Shown in pieces: positions 9,195 through 16,991 of a stretch of DNA of 64,000 nt. The notes beneath the pieces were generated by a model, which searched no databases, had not been told where the DNA came from, and worked only from the letters and a program-made list of their open reading frames with translations. Origin of the DNA: Culturomica massiliensis (lineage in GTDB: Bacteria > Bacteroidota > Bacteroidia > Bacteroidales > Marinifilaceae); assembly GCF_900091655.1 (NCBI RefSeq), contig NZ_LT594619.1, forward strand, positions 33,453-97,452. The letters run 5' to 3'. Position 1 is the stretch's first letter. Each line of letters opens with the position of its first letter. Made by a program: the position numbers and the translations under genes.

Positions 9195-10379
9195 ATGAAT
9201 AAATTGAAATATGGTTTGTTAATCGTCGGTATCGTCTGTGGATTATCGGCCTGTGACGATGATAACGATTATGAATATATACCGAAATTGCCGAGGGGCG
9301 GTTTTTTGGAGAAAACATCGGATCAAAGTGCGGATTATTTTATCAGTGATGCTGAAAACGTAGCTGTTCCGATGCAAATGAACCGGATGAAGGCCGGACA
9401 GAACCTTACGGTAAAACTGGATGTAAGCATTGAGCCGGCAGAGTTGAGTTCTGCTATCGGTATACTGAAAAACGAAGTGGCTTTTAAAGGGAGTGAAAAA
9501 ATTACTCCCGAATTGTTCAGCATAGATTGGAGTAAAGTGCCGGCCGGAAAAAGTTTGACGGTGACGGCTAAATTGCAGGAAGCCGATGATATTGATTTGA
9601 ATACTATCTGTGCTTCTTATCAGATGAATGTGAGTAAGGCCGCTTTACCGATTCCCTGGTGTGATCCGCAAGGAGTGGGAGAGGTGATGTTGGATTTCGA
9701 TGCGACGGCTCCCAAAAAGGTTTCACTGGCTTTATTGTCGATGACAAAGGCTGCCGTGCAGGATTTGGTCGTACCTTTCAAGTTGGAAACGGATTTGGTA
9801 GAAGGTACGGATTTCAAGATACTGGGGGAATACGGACATGCCTTTTTCGTACCGGCCGGAGAACGTTCAGCATCTATTGAAGTCGAGGTAAGGGGTGATT
9901 TATTCCCACAGGTCGGTTTTGAGCGGGTAAAACTGACGTTGACGGAGGAAGGTAAAAATCCGTCTCAGCTTTTTGAGTATGATCCGGCCTGGAAAGAAAC
10001 CTGGCTGAAAATAGGGCGTAGTCCGGATTATGTGATGATACTGGACCCGAATGCCGAATACGAGGCTTTGTTGGCTGCCGGAGAAGGAAACAAAGAGTTT
10101 ACAATAACCATTCCCAATGTATTGGATAAGGCCGCTGCCAGAAATATGACGATTCCTTTGAATTTAAACCAGTATATGGCTAAGTTGGGGATTCATTTCC
10201 AAATGGATGCGCCTTATCAGATGACGGTGCAGCAAGGCTCCCGGGATGCACAAGTAGTGCTGACTGTTTTGAGCGATGCTTTCGCTTCTTCGGATGATAA
10301 TGTACCTTTATACATCGAACTGGCAGACCCCAGTGATGCCGTCAATTTCTGGACGACGATAACGTTAGGACGTGAATGA
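9195..10379 (+). CDS. Surface lipoprotein, SusCD accessory, unknown family
   Basis: A 394-residue lipoprotein with lipobox G-L-S-A-C (Cys20) followed by an acidic D-D-D-N-D stretch typical of surface-exported Bacteroidetes lipoproteins. I chose the ATG at 9195; an upstream TTG at 9186 adds only three residues. The rest is predicted mainly beta, with at least three repeated segments of the kind V-P-x-x-L-x-x-x-L-V-E-G-T-D-F followed by V-x-x-G-x-R-x-A-x-x-x-V. This suggests tandem immunoglobulin-like or Calx-beta-like sandwiches. It lies 35 bases after the previous lipoprotein gene and is followed by a strong hairpin. No function can be assigned beyond a likely role in the SusCD surface complex. 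Confidence 0.78.
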   Translation: MNKLKYGLLIVGIVCGLSACDDDNDYEYIPKLPRGGFLEKTSDQSADYFISDAENVAVPMQMNRMKAGQNLTVKLDVSIEPAELSSAIGILKNEVAFKGSEKITPELFSIDWSKVPAGKSLTVTAKLQEADDIDLNTICASYQMNVSKAALPIPWCDPQGVGEVMLDFDATAPKKVSLALLSMTKAAVQDLVVPFKLETDLVEGTDFKILGEYGHAFFVPAGERSASIEVEVRGDLFPQVGFERVKLTLTEEGKNPSQLFEYDPAWKETWLKIGRSPDYVMILDPNAEYEALLAAGEGNKEFTITIPNVLDKAAARNMTIPLNLNQYMAKLGIHFQMDAPYQMTVQQGSRDAQVVLTVLSDAFASSDDNVPLYIELADPSDAVNFWTTITLGRE

Positions 10380-10390
10380 CAAATAATAGG

Positions 10391-10427
10391 CGGGAGGTCC
10401 CTGACCGGGGGACTTCCCGTATTTTAA
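10391..10427 (+). terminator. GC-rich hairpin between lipoprotein and PorP/SprF genes
   Basis: An 11-bp stem (10391-10401 with 10409-10419, one G-U pair) closes a 7-base loop and is followed by TATTTT. It starts 11 bases after the lipoprotein stop. It could be a partial terminator or a processing and stability hairpin inside the unit. The T tract is short, so full termination is uncertain. Confidence 0.65.
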
Positions 10428-10438
10428 AATGTAAATCA

Positions 10439-11302
10439 ATGTTGGTTATGTGGAAGAAATTATGGGGTGTATTTTGTTGTTGGGGTATGGTGACGGGAGG
10501 AATGGCTCAAGATGTTGTGCCGGTAAGGGCATTGTCCAGTCCGGAAATTATCAATCCTGCTTATTATAACCGGGAAACCGGTGTGTCAGCCGCTTTGTGG
10601 TATCGGCATCAATGGGGAAAACTGGAAGAATCTCCTCAATATATGGGTTTTTCGCTACACAAGCTGTGGACTCCCGGAAAATGGGGGACGGGTGTCAACG
10701 GGGGATATAGTAAATCGGGGTACCGGAAAGATTATCAGTTCGGATTGACCGGAGACCGGGGATTTGCTCTGTCGGAAAATTCCCGTCTTTCTCTCGGACT
10801 CACTGCGGGGATGCAATTGGTGCGTTACGATTGGCCGGAGAATCTGGGAAGTGCAAAGCCGGAAGATTTTAATAAAGAATGGTTTTATGTTGCCGGAGGT
10901 GTTGCCTGGAATTACCGGGAATTGTCTTTGGGAGCAGGCTACCGGGGAGTGTGCCGGGACGGAGGTGACGGGATGTATTCCAGGATAAGTTTGTATGGGG
11001 AATACCGGATTGGAATGGGATCCCGTTGGGATATTTTGCCGAGAGCGTTATATGTGTACGATAGCGATTGGGACAGTGATCTGGATTTAGGCGTTTTTGC
11101 CTATTACCGGAATATGGCCGGAATCGGTTTGATTTGGCGGAAAGAACAGGCAATAGGCGTACAGGGAGAAATGCGGTTACTGGACTGTCTGGCCGTTACT
11201 TATTGTTATGAACCATCGACCGGAACGGATGCCAATGTGTTCGGAGCCTCGCATGAAGTATCCCTGAAATTCAATTCCGGAGGTTTATATCGGAAGAAAT
11301 AA
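10439..11302 (+). CDS. PorP/SprF-family type IX secretion-associated outer-membrane protein
   Basis: A 287-residue protein with a signal peptide (cleaved after G-G-M-A-Q) and a beta-barrel-like body. The early motif S-S-P-E-I-I-N-P-A-Y-Y-N followed by W-Y-R-H-Q-W is the hallmark of the PorP/SprF family (normally N-P-A-x-x-G and R-x-Q-W). The start at 10439 is chosen because an in-frame ATG at 10376 would run through the 10391-10419 hairpin and add a charged stretch before the signal peptide. SprF-like proteins are known partners of T9SS substrates with type-B C-terminal domains and usually lie next to them. The first gene of this unit encodes such a substrate, which supports the assignment. 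It ends 9 bases before a convergent transporter gene. Confidence 0.85.
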   Translation: MLVMWKKLWGVFCCWGMVTGGMAQDVVPVRALSSPEIINPAYYNRETGVSAALWYRHQWGKLEESPQYMGFSLHKLWTPGKWGTGVNGGYSKSGYRKDYQFGLTGDRGFALSENSRLSLGLTAGMQLVRYDWPENLGSAKPEDFNKEWFYVAGGVAWNYRELSLGAGYRGVCRDGGDGMYSRISLYGEYRIGMGSRWDILPRALYVYDSDWDSDLDLGVFAYYRNMAGIGLIWRKEQAIGVQGEMRLLDCLAVTYCYEPSTGTDANVFGASHEVSLKFNSGGLYRKK

Positions 11303-11311
11303 GCAGATGTT

Positions 11312-12640
11312 TTAAATTTTCTTCTTTTGCCAGTGTGCGAATTTCAGGTATAGGTAGGAGACCAAACCGATAAATACACCGTAAATAAATTCGCTGCTCC
11401 AGACCCATTCTACCCGGGCATTGATATAAGAGGCGAAAAACCAAACCGAGAAGGTATAGGCTGCCAATACGACAAATTCGAGCAACAAGGCTTTAGTGGT
11501 GTTGCCGGTGCCGGAGACGCCTTCAAACATAGGCATCCCGATACTCATCGTGATTGCTGCACAGCAAACAACGAAAAGTGAAGAAACCGATTCCGCAGCC
11601 AAAGTCGTATCGTTTGTGTAGACAGACAATATAAAAGAGGGAAAGAATAAACAACAAAGTAGTATCGGCAGGATGGCCAGCATGCCCTGACCGATTGTTT
11701 TGAGTATCGTCGGGATAACTTCGTTTTGCTTACCGGCACCGATGAGGCGGCTTGTAAGCGTATTTGCCGTAGCTCCGAATGCGAATACCGGTATCATAAT
11801 CAACATATAAACGCTCCGAATGATTCCGGATACGGCGATCGGCCCTTCTCCCATGTGCTCGACAAGTGCAAAAAAGATAAACCAGGTTCCGAAAGAAAAT
11901 AATTTTTGCAGCATAGTCGGAAATGCCAGCCGGAGAATGGATTTCATCAACCAGCCTTCGAGTTTGTGAAAATAGAATAAGGCATATGTTTTCAACGGTA
12001 ATTTTACGAGTGTATAGCCGATGAAGAAGAGAAGTGCGGAGATTTCGGCACAGACAGAAGCCAATGCAGCTCCACCGACTCCCATATTGGGGAATCCCCA
12101 TTTCCCGAATATCAGGACATAATCGAGTACGATATTGACGATGGCCATCAATAGCGTGGAAAAACTGATTACTTTTGTATTGGAAAGTCCGATGTATAAA
12201 GCTCTGAAAAGAAAATTGAAACAGACGAAGACAATACCGTAATGCCGGTAATTCATGTAGTCCATTGCCGAATTATATATGTTGGGCGATTGAATGATGT
12301 TGTGAAGTATGCTGTCGGTAAAGTAATGCTGGATTAGAAACAATCCGGAGGATAAGAACAGCACAAATACCAGGCCGTGCTCGAAGATAACTCCGATACG
12401 GTTTAATTTGTTCTCTCCCAGACGGCGGGCTACGATGATTTGTATACCGATACTGAATCCCCAGGCCAAGGTTGAATAGACGTAATAATATATTCCTGCC
12501 ATCATTGAGGCGCCTAAGGCAATGGGACTTAAGCGTCCTAAAAATGCCGTGTCCGTTAATGCAATTAAAGTTTGTGCCAGATTACCGAAAATGATCGGAT
12601 AAGCAATGGTCCAGATGGTTTTGTTTTTAATCGAAGTCAT
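11312..12640 (-). CDS. MATE-family multidrug/sodium antiporter
   Basis: A 442-residue inner-membrane protein with about 12 hydrophobic helices in two similar halves. It shows MATE features such as the N-terminal W-T-I-A-Y-P-I-I-F-G-N-L-A-Q-T-L-I-A-L-T segment with D-T-A-F-L-G-R-L and later G-V-G-G-A-A-L-A-S. MATE proteins export cationic compounds, drugs or metabolites using a sodium or proton gradient. The start at 12640 is preferred over an ATG at 12661 because a consensus -7 box at 12659-12666 would overlap the latter. The gene is single, convergent with the PorP/SprF gene and divergent from yqeY. The substrate is unknown. Confidence 0.92.
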   Translation of the reverse strand: MTSIKNKTIWTIAYPIIFGNLAQTLIALTDTAFLGRLSPIALGASMMAGIYYYVYSTLAWGFSIGIQIIVARRLGENKLNRIGVIFEHGLVFVLFLSSGLFLIQHYFTDSILHNIIQSPNIYNSAMDYMNYRHYGIVFVCFNFLFRALYIGLSNTKVISFSTLLMAIVNIVLDYVLIFGKWGFPNMGVGGAALASVCAEISALLFFIGYTLVKLPLKTYALFYFHKLEGWLMKSILRLAFPTMLQKLFSFGTWFIFFALVEHMGEGPIAVSGIIRSVYMLIMIPVFAFGATANTLTSRLIGAGKQNEVIPTILKTIGQGMLAILPILLCCLFFPSFILSVYTNDTTLAAESVSSLFVVCCAAITMSIGMPMFEGVSGTGNTTKALLLEFVVLAAYTFSVWFFASYINARVEWVWSSEFIYGVFIGLVSYLYLKFAHWQKKKI

Positions 12641-12658
12641 ATATTCCAGATTGCTTCG

Positions 12659-12666
12659 CAAAGGTA
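12659..12666 (-). promoter_or_regulatory. Bacteroidetes -7 box for the MATE gene
   Basis: Read on the minus strand this is TACCTTTG, an exact TAnnTTTG match, 18 bases before the ATG at 12640. The -33 element is not clear. Its position argues against the ATG at 12661. Confidence 0.55.
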
Positions 12667-12959
12667 AGAAAAAAGCGTGTCGATATGTTTTTTAAATCCC
12701 TTTCATCAAAAGATTCGTTTGAAAATATTAATTTCGTCAATTGGAACGGGAGAAATACCGGATGGATATAAGCGGGAAGGTAGGATGAATTGAACCTTTT
12801 AGAGGCAATAGAGCAGACAATGGATTTACTTCACCGGTTTAAAATTGGCAGCTAAATCCTGTATTTGGATTTTAGTGGTATTGCTTTTTTGAAAGGAAGT
12901 TTTAAAATGCACCTATGTATTAGCGGTTATTCGAATAAAAATACTTAATACAATTTATT
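12667..12959. other. Intergenic region between MATE and yqeY genes
   Basis: No gene is seen. There is an imperfect CTAAATCC / GGATTTTAG inverted repeat around 12853-12880 and no TAnnTTTG box before the yqeY gene. Confidence 0.4.
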
Positions 12960-13406
12960 ATGACGATAGAAGAACAAGTAAACGAAGGCATTAAAAATGC
13001 CATGAAAGCGAAAGAAAAAATTCGCCTGGAAGCTTTGCGGAATATCAAAAAAGTGATATTGGAAGCCAAAACCCGTCCGGGTGCAGATGGCATAGACGAT
13101 GCCGAATGTATTAAAATTATTCAGAAACTGGCAAAGCAGAGTATGGATGCTGCTGAAATATATAAGCAGCAGGGGCGTACCGATTTGTATGAAGAGGAAA
13201 GCGGACAGCTTGAAGTATTGAGTTCGTTTTTACCGAAACAGATGTCGGAAGCGGAATTGACGGATGCTTTAAAAGCGATCATCGCTTCTGTCGGAGCAAC
13301 CTCTCCCAAAGATATGGGTAAGGTGATGGGAGTTGCGACGAAGCAATTGTCGGGGAAGGCCGATGGTAAAGCGATTTCTGCTAAAGTAAAAGAATTACTG
13401 GGATAA
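12960..13406 (+). CDS. yqeY: GatB/YqeY domain protein
   Basis: A 148-residue cytosolic all-helical protein that matches the GatB/YqeY family along its whole length: L-R-N-I-K-K-V-I-L-E, then Y-x-x-Q-G-R-x-D-L-Y-E-x-E, L-S-S-F-L-P-K-Q-M, and a C-terminal M-G-K-V-M-G-V with S-G-K-A-D-G-K-A-I-S. The domain resembles the tail of the GatB amidotransferase subunit and may bind tRNA; the cellular role of the stand-alone protein is unsettled. In many Bacteroidetes this gene directly follows ftsZ at the end of the dcw cluster. Here it stands alone about 8 kb upstream of mraZ, with its own terminator. Confidence 0.93.
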   Translation: MTIEEQVNEGIKNAMKAKEKIRLEALRNIKKVILEAKTRPGADGIDDAECIKIIQKLAKQSMDAAEIYKQQGRTDLYEEESGQLEVLSSFLPKQMSEAELTDALKAIIASVGATSPKDMGKVMGVATKQLSGKADGKAISAKVKELLG

Positions 13407-13414
13407 GGAACAAG

Positions 13415-13444
13415 GCCGGAATTTAATTCCGGCTCGTTTCTTTT
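13415..13444 (+). terminator. Rho-independent terminator after yqeY
   Basis: An 8-bp perfect stem (GCCGGAAT / ATTCCGGC) with a 3-base loop, 8 bases after the stop codon, followed by a T-rich stretch. Confidence 0.8.
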
Positions 13445-13664
13445 AAAGAAATTTTTTCCTAAAACCTTGTTTTATATCAAACGATTGCATATCTTGGCTG
13501 CATGTTAATTGCACCGGATATATATCGTATTTTACAGAACCGTTCCTATAAGGGACTTTATGAGTGCTGGATTTGTTAGCACTTTATACTTTTCTGTGTG
13601 TGATTCCGGAAACGAATGATACTTTCCGGAAATAATAATCCGAATTTATTTATTTTTTACTGTT

Positions 13665-14450
13665 ATGCGTGGAAATATTTTCGATATTAAGCGCTATGCA
13701 ATTCATGATGGCCCGGGAATACGGACAACTGTATTTCTGAAAGGATGTAATTTGCATTGTCGTTGGTGTCATAATCCGGAAAGTCAGTCTTTGCAACCGA
13801 CGGTTATGTTACAGGTTCACCGGCTGGGAGATAAGGAGTTCCGGGAGGAGAGTACGGTAGGGTACAGTGTTACGACCGAGGAATTGATGGCAGAGATATT
13901 AAAAGACCAGGTGTTTTTTGAAGAATCGGGTGGAGGCGTGACCTTTTCGGGTGGAGAACCTTTGTTGCAGGCTCCTTTTTTACTTGAGATACTTAAGCTG
14001 TGTAAAGCTCATAAGATCAGTACTTGTATAGATACGGCCGGAGCTGTTTCCTGTGAAATGTTGGAAGAAATCTGCCGGTATACCGATTTGTTTCTGTATG
14101 ATATGAAGACAGCGGAGGAGGCTAAATTTACGGAGTTTGTCGGTCGGGGATTTCATCAGGTGCTGGAGAATTTGGGATGTATAGCCGGGTACGGTAATCG
14201 GGTTATCATACGGATTCCCGTTATTCCCGGAGTAAACAACACCCCTGACGGGCAACAGGCTTTATTGGATTGTCTGAAACAATGGCCGGCTTTACGTGAA
14301 GTGGAGTTTTTGCCTTATCACCGGACGGGGGCCGATAAGTATCGTCGTTTGGGGATGACCTATGAGATGGGAGATCTGGCTAGTATGACGGAAAAGGATC
14401 TTTGTGAGATAAAAGAGTGTTTCCGCCGAAACAACTATACGATATTGTAA
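13665..14450 (+). CDS. Glycyl-radical enzyme activating enzyme (radical SAM)
   Basis: A 261-residue radical SAM enzyme with the 4Fe-4S motif C-x3-C-x2-C at Cys28, Cys32 and Cys35, preceded by the activase signature D-G-P-G-I-R-T-T-V-F. The SAM-binding glycine motif F-S-G-G-E-P-L follows near residue 90. It abstracts a hydrogen from the partner enzyme's glycine to make the catalytic radical. Most activases of the dehydratase and decarboxylase glycyl radical enzymes carry a ferredoxin-like insert with two extra cysteine clusters after the first motif. Here the 30 or so residues in that place contain no cysteine, so the protein is pyruvate-formate-lyase-activase sized. Its partner is encoded 25 bases downstream. 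Confidence 0.93.
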   Translation: MRGNIFDIKRYAIHDGPGIRTTVFLKGCNLHCRWCHNPESQSLQPTVMLQVHRLGDKEFREESTVGYSVTTEELMAEILKDQVFFEESGGGVTFSGGEPLLQAPFLLEILKLCKAHKISTCIDTAGAVSCEMLEEICRYTDLFLYDMKTAEEAKFTEFVGRGFHQVLENLGCIAGYGNRVIIRIPVIPGVNNTPDGQQALLDCLKQWPALREVEFLPYHRTGADKYRRLGMTYEMGDLASMTEKDLCEIKECFRRNNYTIL

Positions 14451-14475
14451 TGTAAAAACTATAAACTTTATAACT

Positions 14476-16845
14476 ATGCAACTGAGTGAAAGAATTAAAA
14501 GACTGCGTGAACAGAGTCTGAATGCCGTGAATCGTATTTCGGCCGAACGTGCATTATTGATTACGGAATTTTATAAATCGGGTGTGGCTGATGCCGAACC
14601 GGTACCGGTTCAGCGGGCAATGTCGTTCCGTTATATTTTGGAACACAAATACATCTGTATTAACGAAGGGGAATTGATTGTCGGAGAAAGGGGACCGGCG
14701 CCTAAAGCAACTCCTACTTATCCGGAAATATGTGTGCATTCGATAAAAGACCTTGAGATATTGAATGACCGGGCAAAAGTGTCTTTTAAATCGGACGAGG
14801 AGACCCGTAAGGCTTATCGGGATGTGATTATTCCTTATTGGACGGGTAAATCCAACCGGGACAGAATTTTCAAAAGTTTACCGGAAGAATGGAAGGAGGC
14901 ATACGCTGCCGGTATCTTTACCGAATTTCAGGAACAGCGGGCGCCGGGACATACCGTATTGGGTAAGAAAATGTTCCGTACGGGTTTGCTTGATCTGAAA
15001 CGGGAAATTGAGGAAGCAATGGCTGAATTGGATATGCTGGACGATCCGGAAGGTGTGGATAAGCACGACGAATTGCGAGCCATGGAAATTGTTTGTGATG
15101 CCATGATTATGTATGCAGGCCGGCATGCCGATAAGCTGGAAGAGTTGGCAGCGGCAGAAGCCGATCCAAAGCGTAAGTCTGAGTTAAAACAGATGGCAGA
15201 GGTTTGTCGCTGGGTGCCGGCACATGCTCCGCGTACTGTGCAGGAAGCTCTCCAACATTATTGGTTTATCCATCTGGGGGTCGTTACAGAGTTGAATCCT
15301 TGGGATTCTTTTAATCCGGGACGTCTGGATCAGAGTCTTTATCCGTTGTATGAAAAACAGATACGGGAAGGATCTGCGACGAAGGAAGATATATACGAAG
15401 TGTTGGAGTCGTTCTGGGTAAAGTTTAATAACCATCCTTCTCCTCCTAAAGTGGGGGTTACCGCAGAGGAAAGTAACACATATACCGATTTTTCGCTGAT
15501 CAATGTCGGAGGAGTAAAGGAAGACGGTAGTGACGGTGTAAATGAAATGTCTTATATTTTGCTGGATGTTATCCGGGAGATGCGTATTTTGCAGCCTAGT
15601 TCGATGATTCAGGTCAGCAAGAAGAATCCCGATCAGTTTATCCGGGCCGCTGTTGAGATTATTAAAACCGGATTCGGTCAGCCTTCGGTTTTCAATACGG
15701 ATGCGTTGGTACAGGAAATGCTCCGGGCTGGAAAAGATGTTGTAGATGCCCGTAACGGCGGCTGTTCCGGTTGTGTGGAAACCGGAGCTTTCGGAACAGA
15801 GGCTTACATCCTTACCGGATATTTTAACCTGCCGAAAATATTGGAATTGACATTGAATAACGGATTTGATAAACGTACGGGCAAGCAACTCGGTTTGAAA
15901 ACCGGTTGTTTGGTTGATTATACGACTTATGAAGAGTTGTTCGCTGCTTTCCGGGCTCAGGTGACACATTTTATGCGTATTAAACTGATCGGGAATAATA
16001 TTATCGAACGGATTTTTATGCGCCATATGCCGGTGCCTTTCTTGTCTGTCCTGATTGAAGATTGTATTAAGAACGGTAAGGATTATATGTGCGGCGGTGC
16101 CCGTTATAATTCCAGTTATGTTCAGGGCGTTGGTCTGGGAAGCATTACGGATATGCTGACTTCTTTGCGGTATCATGTTTATGATAAGAAGGACGTCGGT
16201 GTGGAACAGATGGCTGCGGCTCTTGCTGCAGATTTTAAGGGATATGAAGAGTTGCAGTATCAATTTGTATACAAAACCCCGAAGTATGGAAATGATGATG
16301 ATTATGCCGATAAACAGGAAGTAGAAGTTTTCGATTTATACTACGATGTGTTAAACGGGCATAAGTCTCCGAGGGGGGCTAATTATCGAGTAAATATGTT
16401 ACCGACAACCTGCCACGTTTATTTCGGAAGTGTGACGGGGGCTACACCGGACGGGCGTAATGCCGGCAAACCCTTGTCAGAAGGAATCTCTCCGGTACAG
16501 GGAGCCGATACCAAAGGACCGACGGCTGTGATTAAATCCGCCGCTAAAATCGATCATATCAAGACGGGGGGGACGTTGTTGAATCAGAAATTTACACCTT
16601 CCTTACTGGCAACGGAACAAGGGGCTACAAATCTGGTACATTTGATCCGTGCGTATTTCCGTATGGACGGACATCACATTCAGTTTAATGTTGTCAATGC
16701 TGATACATTGCGGGATGCTCAGAAGCATCCTGAAAACTATAAGGATTTGATTGTAAGGGTTGCCGGATACAGCGACTATTTCAATGATCTGGGTGAGGAT
16801 TTACAGAACGAGATTATTTGCCGTACCGAGCAAACTGAATTGTAA
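14476..16845 (+). CDS. Glycyl radical enzyme, trans-4-hydroxyproline dehydratase-like
   Basis: A 789-residue PFL-like enzyme. The thiyl site is G-C-S-G-C-V-E with the catalytic Cys433 and the adjacent general-base Glu435; the glycyl radical loop is R-V-A-G-Y-S-D-Y-F with Gly764. The Cys-Val-Glu triad is shared by the dehydratase/lyase branch (glycerol and propanediol dehydratase, CutC, HypD), not by pyruvate formate-lyase, which has Cys-Cys. Overall sequence, length and residue numbering resemble the clostridial trans-4-hydroxy-L-proline dehydratase HypD as I remember it. A cysteine at 430, where I recall threonine in HypD, is a visible difference. HypD makes pyrroline-5-carboxylate, usually with a nearby proC; none is in this window. 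The substrate is therefore probable, not proven. Confidence 0.85.
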   Translation: MQLSERIKRLREQSLNAVNRISAERALLITEFYKSGVADAEPVPVQRAMSFRYILEHKYICINEGELIVGERGPAPKATPTYPEICVHSIKDLEILNDRAKVSFKSDEETRKAYRDVIIPYWTGKSNRDRIFKSLPEEWKEAYAAGIFTEFQEQRAPGHTVLGKKMFRTGLLDLKREIEEAMAELDMLDDPEGVDKHDELRAMEIVCDAMIMYAGRHADKLEELAAAEADPKRKSELKQMAEVCRWVPAHAPRTVQEALQHYWFIHLGVVTELNPWDSFNPGRLDQSLYPLYEKQIREGSATKEDIYEVLESFWVKFNNHPSPPKVGVTAEESNTYTDFSLINVGGVKEDGSDGVNEMSYILLDVIREMRILQPSSMIQVSKKNPDQFIRAAVEIIKTGFGQPSVFNTDALVQEMLRAGKDVVDARNGGCSGCVETGAFGTEAYILTGYFNLPKILELTLNNGFDKRTGKQLGLKTGCLVDYTTYEELFAAFRAQVTHFMRIKLIGNNIIERIFMRHMPVPFLSVLIEDCIKNGKDYMCGGARYNSSYVQGVGLGSITDMLTSLRYHVYDKKDVGVEQMAAALAADFKGYEELQYQFVYKTPKYGNDDDYADKQEVEVFDLYYDVLNGHKSPRGANYRVNMLPTTCHVYFGSVTGATPDGRNAGKPLSEGISPVQGADTKGPTAVIKSAAKIDHIKTGGTLLNQKFTPSLLATEQGATNLVHLIRAYFRMDGHHIQFNVVNADTLRDAQKHPENYKDLIVRVAGYSDYFNDLGEDLQNEIICRTEQTEL

Positions 16846-16882
16846 CGTTTTGTCTATAGCTTTTAAAGCTTGGGATGTTGAT

Positions 16883-16922
16883 AACCTATTTTGCCGCAAT
16901 TGTGGCAGAATAGGTTATTTTA
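16883..16922. terminator. Bidirectional terminator between GRE and dgt
   Basis: A 13-bp stem (16883-16895 with 16904-16916, one wobble pair) around an 8-base loop, between convergent genes. A T-rich tail follows on the plus side, while the minus side is less clear. Confidence 0.7.
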
Positions 16923-16991
16923 AAACAGGATACCTCATTTTCTTGCCGGCTTTTTCCCTCATATTACAGTTATTTTACAAACTGACTGTTT

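Noticed and set aside
15184..16263. Long open frame (359 codons) on the minus strand inside the glycyl radical enzyme gene
   Set aside because: It is antisense to a gene with all catalytic motifs, has no recognisable domain and an unbiased composition; it is a codon-usage shadow.
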